The notes under the pieces were generated by a model. That model was not told the origin of the DNA and did no database searches. It saw only the letters and a program-made list of their open reading frames with translations. This document shows positions 52,850-64,000 of a stretch of 64,000 nucleotides of DNA, in pieces. This DNA comes from Chamaelirium japonicum (Eukaryota; Streptophyta; Magnoliopsida; Liliales; Melanthiaceae). The stretch is taken from contig CANTAL010000101.1 in the NCBI GenBank assembly GCA_947650365.1, positions 682,001 through 746,000 on the forward strand, read 5' to 3'. Position numbers and translations under genes: made by a program. Numbering within the stretch: position 1 is the stretch's first letter; the number at the start of each line of letters is the position of its first letter.

Positions 52850-54800
52850 AAGGAATTAGAACGGATAGTACGAATGAAGTAGAATGGATCGTATGAATGA
52901 ATTAGAATGGATACATTCGTGCGAATGAATTAGAATGGATCGTATGAATGAATTAGAAAGATTGTGCGAATGAATTAGAATGGATCGTACGAATGAATTA
53001 GAATGGATACATTCATGCGAATAAATTAGAATGGATTGTATGAATGAATTAGAATGGATCGTACGAGTGAATTAGAATGGATCGTACGAATGAATTAGAA
53101 TAGATTGCGCGAATGAATTAGAATGGATCGTACGAATGAATTAGAATGGATCGTACGAAGGAATTAGAATGGATCGTACGAATGAATTAGAATGGATCGT
53201 ACGAATGAATTAGAATGGATCGTACGAATGAATTAGAATGGATCGTACGAATGAATTAGAATGGATCATACGATTTAATTAGAATGGATCATACGAATGA
53301 GTAAGAATGGATCATACGAATGAATTAGATTGGATCGTACGATCCATTCTAATTCATTAGCATGGATCGTGCTAATGAATTAGAATGGAATATATGAATG
53401 AATTAGAATGGATCGTAGAATGGATCGTACGAATGAATTAGAATGAATTAGAATGAATCGTACGAATGAATTAGAATAGATCATAGGAATGAATTAGAAT
53501 GGATCGTGCAAATGAATAAGAATGGATACATTCGTGCGAATGAATTAGAATGGATCGTGCGAATGAATTAGAATGGATCGTACGAATGATTTAGAATGGA
53601 TATATTTGAACGAATAAATTAGAATGGATCATACGAATGAATTAGAATGGATCGTACGAAAGAATTAGAATGGATAGTGCGAATGAATTAGAATCGATCG
53701 TACGAATGAATTAGAATGGATCATACGAATGAATTAGAATGGATCATACGAATGAGTAAGAATGGATCGTACGAATGAATTAGAATGGATCGTACGAATA
53801 AATTAGAATGGATCGTACGAATAAATTAGAATGGATACATTCGTCCGAATGAATTAGAATGGATCATACGAATGAGTAAGAATGGATCGTACGAATGAAA
53901 TAGAATAGATTGTACGAATGAATTAGAATGGATCCTAGTACGATCCATTCTAATTCATTCGTACGATCCATTCTAATTTATTCATACAATCCATTCTAAT
54001 TCTTTCACAAGATCCATTCTAATTCATTCGTTCGATCCATTCTAATTCATTCGTGCAATCCATTCTATTTCATTCATACGATCCATTCTTACTCATTCGT
54101 ACAATCCATTCTAATTCATTCACACGAATGTATCCATTCGTACGAATGATTTAGTATAGATTGTACCAATGAACTAGAATGGATCGTACGAATGAATTAG
54201 AATGGATCGTACGAAGGAATTAGAATGGATCGTACGAATGAATTAGAATGGATCATACAAATGAATTAGAAAAGATCGTACGAATGAATTAGAATGGATC
54301 GTACGAAGGAATTAGAATGGATCGTACGAATGAATTAGAATGGATCGTGTGAAAGAATTAGAATGGATTGTATGAATGAATTAGAATAGATCATATGAAT
54401 GAATTAGAATGGATCGTACGAATGAATTAGAATGGATCGTACGAATGAATTAGAATGGATACATTCGTGCGAATGAATTAGAATGGATACATTCGTGCGA
54501 AAGAATTAGAATAGATCGTATGAATGAATTAGAATAGATCGTGCGAATGAATTAGAATGGATCGTACGAATGAATTAGAATGGATCGTGCTAATGAATTA
54601 GAATTGATCGAACGAATGAATTAGCATGGATCGTGCTAATGAATTAGAATGGAACATACAAATGACTTAGAATGGATCGTGTGAAAGAATTAGAATGGAT
54701 TGTATGAATGAATTAGAATGAATTCGTACGATCCATTCGAATTCATTCGCACGATCCATTCTAATTCATTCATACGATCCATTCTAATTCATTCGTACGA
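52850..54800. repeat. Satellite segment duplicated 30.2 kb away, copy 2
   Basis: Counterpart of 22600-24560 on the other side of the retrotransposon, in the same orientation. It contains the same sequence of four strand switches. The copies differ by substitutions and a few small length changes. Confidence 0.85.
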
Positions 54801-57800
54801 TCCATTCTAATTCATTTGCACAAATGTATCCATTCTAATTCATTCGCACAAATGTATCCATTCTAATTCATTCGTACGATTCATTCTTACTCATTCGTAT
54901 GATCCATTCTAATTTATTCGTACGATCCATACTAATCCATTCGTACGATCCATTCTAATTCATTCGCATGAATGTAACCATTCTAATTCATTCATTTGAT
55001 CCATTCTAATTCATTCGTACGATTCATTCTAATTCATTCGTCCGATCCATTCTAATTCATTCGCACGAATGTATCCATTCTAATTCATTCATACGATCCA
55101 TTCTAATTCATTCGTACAACCCATTCTAATTCATTCGCACAATCCATTCTAATTCATTCGTACGATCCATTCTATTTCATTCTAATTCTTTCACACGATC
55201 CATTCTAATCCATTCTAATTCTTTCACACGATCCATTCTAATTAGAATAGATCGTATGAATGAATTAGAATGGATCGTACGAATGAATTAGAATGGATCG
55301 TACGAATGAATTAGAATGGATACATTCGTGCGAATGAATTTGAATGGATACATTCGTGCGAAAGAATTAGAATAGATCGTATGAATGAATTAGAATGGAT
55401 CCTATGAATGAATTAGAATGGATCGTGCGAATGAATTAGAATGGATCGTACGAATGAATTAGAATGGATCGTGCTAATGAATTAGAATTGATCGAACGAA
55501 TGAATTAGCATGGATCGTGCTAATGAATTAGAATGGAACGTACGAATGAATTAGAATGGATCGTGTGAAAGAATTAGAATGGATTGTATGAATGAATTAG
55601 AATGAATTCGTACGATCCATTCGAATTCATTCGCATGATCCATTCTAATTCATTCATACGATCCATTCTTATTCATTCGTACGATCCATTCTAATTCATT
55701 CGCACAAATGTATCCATTCTAATTCATTCGCACAAATGTATCCATTCCAATTCATTTGTACGATTCATTCTTACTCATTCGTATGATCCATTCTAATTCA
55801 TTCGTACGATCCATTCTAATCCATTAGTACGATCCATTCTAATTCATTCGCATGAATGTAACCATTCTAATTCATTCATTTGATCCATTCTAATTTATTC
55901 GTACGATCCATTCTAATTCATTCGTCCGATCCATTCTAATTCATTCGCACGAATGTATCCATTCTAATTCATTCATACGATCCATTCTAATTCATTCGTA
56001 CGACCCATTCTAATTCATTCGCACAATCCATTCTAATTCATTCGTACGATCCATTCTATTTCATTCTAATTCTTTTACACGATCCATTCTAATCCATTCT
56101 AATTCATTCTAATTCTTTCACACGATCCATTCTAATTCATTAGTACGTTCCATTCTAATTCATTACCACGATCCATGCTAATTCATTCGTTCGATCAATT
56201 CTAATTCATTAGCACGATCCATTCTAATTCATTCGTACGATCCATTCTAATTCATTCGTACGATCCATTCTAATTCATTCGCACGACCCATTCTAATTCA
56301 TTCATAGGATCCATTCTAATTCATTCATACGATCTATTCTAATTCTTTCGCACGAATGTATCCATTCTAATTCATTCGCACGAATGTATCCATTCTAATT
56401 CATTCGTACGATCCATTCTAATTCATTCGTACGATCCATTCTAATTCATTCATACGATCCCTTCTAATTCATTCATACGATCTATTCTAATTCATTCATA
56501 CAATCCATTCTAATTCTTTCACACGATCCATTCTAATTCATTCGTACGATCCATTCTAATTCATTCGCACAATCCATTCTATTTCATTCGTACGATCAAT
56601 TCTTACTCATTGGTACGATCCATTCTAATTCATTCGCACGAATGTATCCATTCTAATTCATTCGTACGAATCCATTCTAATTCATTCGTACAATCTATTC
56701 TATTTCATTCGTACGATCCATTCTTACTCATTCGTATGATCCATTATAATTCATTCGGACGAATGTATCCATTCTAATTTATTCGTACGATCCATTCTAA
56801 TTCATTCGTACGATCCATTCTAATTCATTCGTCCGATCCATTCTAATTCATTCGCACGAATGTATCCATTCTAATTCATTCATACGATCCATTCTTATTC
56901 ATTTGTACGATCCATTCTAATTCATTCGTAAGATCCATTCTAATTCATTCGTACGATCCATTCTAATTCACTCATACGATCCATTCTAATACATTCATAC
57001 GATCCATTCTAATTCATTTGCACGAATATATCCATTCTAATTCATTCGTACGATCACGAATGTATCCATTCTAGTTCATTCGTACGATCCATTCTAATTC
57101 ATTCGTACGATCTATTCTATTTCATTCATACGATCTTTTCTAATTCATTCATACAATCCATTCTAATTCTTTCACACGATCCATTCTAATTCATTCGTAC
57201 GATTCATTCGTAGGATCCATTCTAATTCATTCATACGATCCATTCTAATTCATTCGCACGAATGTATCCATTTTAGTTCATTCGTACGGTCCATTCTAAT
57301 TCATTCGTACGATTCATTCTAATTCATTCACACGATCCATTCTAATTCATTCGTACGATCCATTCTAATTCATTCATATGATCCATTCTAATTCATTTGC
57401 ACGAATATATCCATTCTAATTCATTCGTACGATCCATTCTAATTCCTTCGTACGATCCATTCTAATTCATTCGTACGATCTATTCTAATTCATTCGTACA
57501 ATCCATTCTAATTCATTCGTACGATCCTTTCTAATTCCTTCGTACGATCCATTCTAATTCATTCGCACGAATGTATCCATTCTAGTTCATTCGTACGATC
57601 CATTCTAATTCATTCATACGATCCATTCTAATTCATTCATACGATCTTTTCTAATTCATTCATGCAATCCATTCTAATTCTTTCACACGATCCATTCTAA
57701 TTCATTCGTATGATCCATTCTAATTCATTCGTACGATCCATTCTAATTCATTTATACGATCCATTCTAATTCATTCGTACAATCCATTCTTTTTCAATCG

Positions 57801-60800
57801 TACGATCCATTCTTACTCATTCCTATGATCCATTCTAATTCATTCACACGAATGTATCCATTCTAATTCATTCATACAATCCATTCTAATCCATTCTAAT
57901 TCTTTCACAAAATCTATTCTAATTCATTCATATGATCCATTCTAATTCATTCACACGAATGTATCCATTCTAATTCATTCATACGATCCATTCTATTCAT
58001 TCGTACGATCCATTCTTACTCATTGGTACGATCCATTGTAATTCATTCGCATGAATGTAACCATTCTAATTCATTCATTTGATCCATTCTAATTCATTCG
58101 TACGATCCATTCTTATTCATTCGTCCGATCCATTCTAATTCATTCGCACGATCTATTCTTATTCATTCGCACAATCCATTCTAATTCATTCGCACGAATG
58201 TATCCATTCTAATTCATTCGTACGATCCATTCTAATTCATTCGTACGATCCATTCTAATTCATTCGTATGATCCATTCTAATTAATTCGTATGATCCATT
58301 CTAATTCATTCATACGATCCATTCTAATTCATTCGTACGATCCATTCTAATTCATTCGTACGATCCATTCTATTCCATTCTAGTTCATTCGTACGATCCA
58401 TTCTAATTCCTTCGTACGATCCATTCTAATTCATTTGTACGATCCATTCTAATTTATTCGTACGTTCCATTCTAATTCATTAGCACGATCCATGCTAATT
58501 CATTCGTTCGATCAATTCTAATTCATTAGCACGATCCATTCTAATTCATTCGTACGATCCATTCTAATTCATTCGCACCATCCATTCTATTTCATTCTAA
58601 TTCATTTGCACGAATATATCCATTCTAATTCATTCGTACGATCCATTCAAATTCCTTCGTACGATCCATTCTAATTCATTCGTACGATCTATTCTAATTC
58701 ATTCGTTCGATCCATTCTAATTCATTCGCACGAATGTATCCATTCTAATTCATTCGTACGATCCATTCAAATTCATTCGTACGATCCATTCTAATTAATT
58801 CGTATGATCCATTCTAATTCATTCGTACGATCCATTCTAATTCGTTCATACAATCCATTCTAATTCATTCGCACGAATGTATCCATTCTAATTAATTAGA
58901 ATGGATCGTACGAATGAATTAGAATGGATCGTATGAATGAATTAGAATGGATACATTCGTGTGAATGAATTAGAATGGATCGTATGAATGAATTAGAATA
59001 GATTTTGTGAATGAATTATAACTGATCGTACGAATGAATTAGAATGGATACATTCGTGCGAATGAATTAGAATGGATTGTATGAATGAATTAGAATGGAT
59101 CGTACGAATGAATTAGAATGGATCGTATGAGTGAATTAGAATGGATACGAAGGAATTAGAATGGATCGTAAGAAGGAATTAGAATGTATCATACGAAAGA
59201 AATAGAATGGATCGTACGAAGGAATTAGAATGGATCGTACGAAGGAATTAGAATGGATCGTACGAAGGAATTAGAATCGATATATTCGTGCAAATGAATT
59301 AGAATGGATCGTATGAATGAATTAGAATGGATCGTATGAGTGAATTAGAACGGATAGTACGAATGAAGTAGAATGGATCGTATGAATGAATTAGAATGGA
59401 TACATTCGTGCGAATGAATTAGAATGGATCGTACGAATGAATTAGAATGGATCGTACGAATGAATTAGAATGGATCTTACGAATGAATTAGAATGGATCG
59501 TATGAATGAATTAGAATGGATCGTACGAATGAATTAGAATGGATACATTCGTGCGAATGAATTAGAATAGATCGGACGAATGAATTAGAATGGATCGTAC
59601 GAATGAATTAGAATGGATCAAATGAATGAATTAGAATGGTTATATTCATGCGAATGAATTAGAATGGATCGTACGAAATGATTAGAATGGATCGAACGAA
59701 TGGATTAGAATGGATACATTCTAGCGAATGAATTAGAATGGATCGTACGAATGAATTAGAATGGATCGTACGAATGGATTAGAATGGATCCAACGAATGG
59801 ATTAGAATGGATACCTTTGTGCATATGAATTAGAATAGATCGTACGAATGAATTAGAATGGATCGTACGAATGAATTAGAATGGATTGTGCTAATGAATT
59901 AGAATTGATCGAACGAATGAATTAGCATGGATCGTGCTAATGAATTAGAATGGAACGTACGAATGAATTAGAATGGATCGTGTGAAAGAATTAGAATGGA
60001 TTGTATGAATGAATTAGAATGAATTCGTACGATCCATTCGAATTCATTCGCACGATCCATTCTAATTCATTCATACGATCCATTCTAATTCATTCATACA
60101 ATCCATTCTAATTCATTCATACGATCTATTCTAATTCTTTCGCACAAATGTATCCATTCTAATTCATTCGCACGAATGTATCCATTCTAATTCATTCGTA
60201 CGATCCATTCTAATTCATTCGCACGATCCATTCTAATTCATTCGTACGATCAATTCTAATTCATTCGCACGAATGTATCCATTCTAATTCATTCGTACGA
60301 TCCATTCTAACTCATTCATAGGATCCATTCTAATTCATTCATACAATCCATTCTAATTCATTCGCACGAATGTATCCATTCTAATTCATTCGTACGATCA
60401 GTTCTAGTTCATTCACAAAATCTATTCTAATTTATTCATACGATCCATTCTAATTCATTCACACGAATGTATCCATTCTAATTCATTCATACGATCCATT
60501 CTAATTCATTCGTACGATCCATTCTAATTCACTCATACGATCCATTCTAATACATTCATACGATATATTCTAATTTATTTGCACGAATATATCCATTCTA
60601 ATTCATTCGTACGATCTATTCTAATTCCTTCGTACGATCCATTCTAATTCATTCGTACGATCTATTCTATTTCATTCGTACGATCCATTCTTACTCATTC
60701 GTACGATCCATTCTAATTCATTCGTCCGATCCATTCTAATTCAATCGCACGAATGTATCCATTCTAATTCATTCGTACGATCCATTCTAATTCATTCGCA

Positions 60801-61139
60801 CGATCCATTCTAATTCATTTGTACGATCCATTCTAATTCTTTCACACGATCTATTCTAATTCATTCGTACGATCCATTCTAATTCATTCGCACGATCCAT
60901 TCTAATTCATTCGTACGATCCATTCTAATTCATTCGTACGATCCATTCTAATTCATTCGTACGATCCATTCTAATTCATTCGCACAAATGTATCCATTCT
61001 AATTCATTCGTACGATCCATTCTAATTCAGTCGCACGATCCATTCTAATTCATTCGTACGATCCATTCTAATTCATTCGTACGATCCATTCTAATTTATT
61101 CGTATGATCCATTCTAGTTAATTCGTATGATCCATTCTA

Positions 61140-62300
61140 ATTCATTCGTATATTCCATTCTAAATCATTCGCACGATCCATTTATTCGTACGATCCATTC
61201 TAATTCAGGATCGTACGAATGAATTAGAATGGATACATTTGTGCGAATGAATTAGAATTGATCATACGAATGAATTAGAATGGATCGTGCGAATGAATTA
61301 GAATGGATCGTACGAATGAATTAGAATAGATCGTACGAATGAACTAGAATGGATACATTCGTGTGAATAAATTAGAATTGATCGTATGAATGAATTAGAA
61401 TGGATCGTACGAATGAATTAGAATGGATCTTACGAATGAATTAGAATGGATCGTACGAATGAATTAGAATGGATCGTACGAATGAATTAGAATGGATACA
61501 TTCGTGCGAATGAATTAGAATGAATCGGACGAATGAATTAGAATGGATCATACGAATGAATTAGAATGGATCAAATGAATGAATTAGAATGGATCGTACG
61601 AATGGATTAGAATGCATCGTACGAAAGAATTAGAATGAATATATTCGTGCGAATGAATTAGAATGGATCGTACGAATGAATTAGACTGGATCGTACGAAT
61701 GAATTTGAATGGATACATTTGTGCGAATGAATCTAAATGGATTGTATGAATGAATTACAAAGGATCGTACGAATGAATTAGAATGGATCGTACGAATGAA
61801 TTAGAATAGCTCATACGAATGAATTAGAATGAATCGTATGAATGAATTAAAATGGTTACATTCGTGCAAATGAATTAGAATAGATCGTACGAATGAATTA
61901 GACTGGATCGTACGAATAAATTAGAAAGGATCGTGGGAATGAATTAGAATGGATCGTACGAATGAATTAGAATGGATCCACCGAATGAGTTAGAATGGAT
62001 CATACGAATGAATTAGAATGGATTGTACGAATAAATTAGAATGGATTGTGCGAATGAATTAGAATGGATCGTATGAATGAATAAGAATGGATCGTACGAA
62101 TGAATTAGAATGGATCGTGCGAATGAATTAGCATGAATCGTACGAATGTATTAGAATGGATCGTACGAATGAATTAGAATGAATCGTACGATCCATTCTA
62201 ATTCATTCGTACGATCCATTCTAATTCATTCGCACGAATGTATCCATTCTAGTTCATTCGTACGATCCATTCTAGTTCATTCGTACGATCCATTCTAATT
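61140..62300. repeat. Satellite segment duplicated 58.2 kb away, copy 2
   Basis: Counterpart of 2920-4080 in the same orientation, with both strand switches (61208 and about 62185) conserved and no net length change over more than 1 kb. Confidence 0.87.
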
Positions 62301-64000
62301 CATTCGTACGATCCATTCTAATTCATTCGTATGATCCATTCTAATTAATTCGTATGATCCATTCTAATTCATTTGTACGATCCATTCTAATTCATTCATA
62401 CAATCCATTCTAATTCATTCGCACGAATGTATCCATTCTAATTAATTCGTACGATCCATTCTAATTCATTCATATGATCCATTCTTATTCATTCGCACGA
62501 TCCAGTCTAATGGATTCGCACGATCCATTCTAATTCATTCACACGAATGTATCCATTCTAATTCAGACGATCGTGTGAATGAATTAGAATGGTTACATTC
62601 ATGCGAATGAATTAGAATGGATCGTACGAATGGATTAGAATGGATCGTACGAATGGATTAGAATAGATACATTCGTGCGAATGAATTAGAATGGATTGTT
62701 TGAATGAATTAGAATGGATCGTACGATCCATTCGAATTCATTCGTACGATCCATTCTAATTTATTCGTACGATCCATTCTAATTCATTCGTACGAATGTA
62801 TCCATTCTAATTCATTTGCACGATCCATTCTAATTCATTCCTATGATCTATTCTAATTCATTCGTACGATCCATTCTAATTCATTCTAATTCAATCGTAC
62901 GATCCATTCTACGATCCATTCTAATTCATTCGTATATTCTATTCTAATTCATTAGCACGATCCATGCTAATGAATCGTATGATCCATTCTAATTCAATCG
63001 TACGATCCATTCTAATTCATTCGTACGATCCATTATAATTCATTCATACGATCCATTCTAATTCATTCGTACGATCCATTCTAATTCATTCGTACGATCC
63101 ATTCTAATTCCTTCGTACGATCCATTCTAATTCATTCGTACGATCCATTCAAATTCATTCGCGCCATCTATTCTAATTCATTCGTACGATCCATTCTAAT
63201 TCATTCGTACGATCCATTCTAATTCATTCATACAATCCATTCTAATTTATTCGCACGAATGTATCCATTCTAATTCATTCGTACGATCCATTCTATTTCA
63301 TTCGCACAATCTATTCTAATTCATTCATACGATCCATTCTAATTCATTCACACGAATGTATCCATTCTAATTCATTTATACGATCCATTCTAATTCATTC
63401 GTACGATCCATTCTAATTCACTCATACGATCCATTCTAATACATTCATACGATCCATTCTAATTCATTTGCACGAATATATCCATTCTAATTCATTCGTA
63501 CGATCCATTCTAATTCCTTCGTACGATCCATTCTAATTCATTCGTACGATCTATTCTATTTCATTCGTACGATCCATTCTTACTCATTCGTACGATCCAT
63601 TCTAATTCATTCGTCCGATCCATTCTAATTCATTCGCACGAATGTATCCATTCTAATTCATTCGTTCGATCAATTCTAATTCATTAGCACGATCCATTAT
63701 AATTCATTCGTAGGATCCATTCTAATTCATTCGCACGATCCATTCTAATTCATTCATAGGATCCATTTTAATTCATTCATACGATCTATTCTAATTCTTT
63801 CGTACGAATGTATCCATTCTAATTCATTCGCACGAATGTATCCATTCTAATTCATTCGTACGATCTATTCTAATTCATTCGTACGATCCATTCTAATTCA
63901 TTCATACGATCCATTCTAATTCATTCGTACGATCCATTCTAATTCATTCGCACGAATGTATCCATTCTAGTTCATTCGTACGATCTATTCTAATTCATTC

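Larger units (their letters stand above)
39949..64000. repeat. Right satellite array: same 23/28-bp family, many inversions
   Basis: Continuation of the same satellite past the retrotransposon, running off the window end. Approximate orientation blocks (F = GATCC strand): F 39949-40691, R-40778, F-41017, R-41706, F-41873, R-43746, F-43914, R-45938, F-47560, R-48461, F-48546, R-49051, F-49220, R-50149, F-51913, R-53337, F-53361, R-53936, F-54134, R-54722, F-55238, R-55605, F-58885, R-60025, F-61203, R-62184, F-62570, R-62720, F-64000. The phase is continuous with the left array across the insertion once one copy of the target duplication is removed. No gene is visible. Confidence 0.97.

Overview
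The window looks like plant nuclear heterochromatin. About 50 kb (1-26165 and 39949-64000) is one short-period satellite. It is interrupted once, by a 13.8-kb LTR retrotransposon (26166-39948) of the Ty3/gypsy Tat type. The plant assignment rests on the element: a gag-pro-RT-RNase H-second (archaeal-type) RNase H-integrase order, the plant-style primer binding site, and an antisense gene downstream of integrase are hallmarks of plant Tat elements. I cannot name the species. I see no single-copy host gene and no tRNA, rRNA or CRISPR array.

Satellite: the basic unit is 23 bp, starting GATCCATTC and ending TTCGTAC. A 28-bp variant carrying GAATGTATCC in place of GATCC is interspersed. The array is not simply head-to-tail: I count about 30 orientation blocks on each side of the element, so close to 60 strand switches in 50 kb. 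The switch points fall into a few recurring sequence classes. Longer segments are themselves duplicated: a 2,040-bp tandem duplication at about 41.5-45.5 kb, a pair offset by 30.2 kb that straddles the element, and a pair offset by 58.2 kb.

Retrotransposon: it lies on the minus strand. In element order it has the 5' LTR (39948-38895), primer binding site (38892-38876), and a single gag-pol frame (38803-32843). Next come a block of 78-bp tandem repeats (32729-32299), an oppositely oriented (plus-strand) gene with its own TATA box and an intron (28916-31916), and an array of 145/146-bp tandem repeats (28610-27410). It ends with the polypurine tract (27319-27308) and 3' LTR (27307-26166). A perfect 5-bp target duplication, CGATC, flanks it. 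Removing the element and one CGATC leaves an intact 23-bp satellite unit, so it inserted into an already formed array.

The element is decayed but not old. Apart from the LTR tandem-repeat block, the LTRs differ at about 20 of 755 compared bases. Gag-pol keeps one frame over 5,961 bases with six internal in-frame stops. Five look like random nonsense mutations. The sixth, between protease and reverse transcriptase, is TAG followed by CAATTA, the classic plant-virus readthrough context, and may be functional recoding. The antisense gene has several stops and one frameshift. No protein in the window appears intact.
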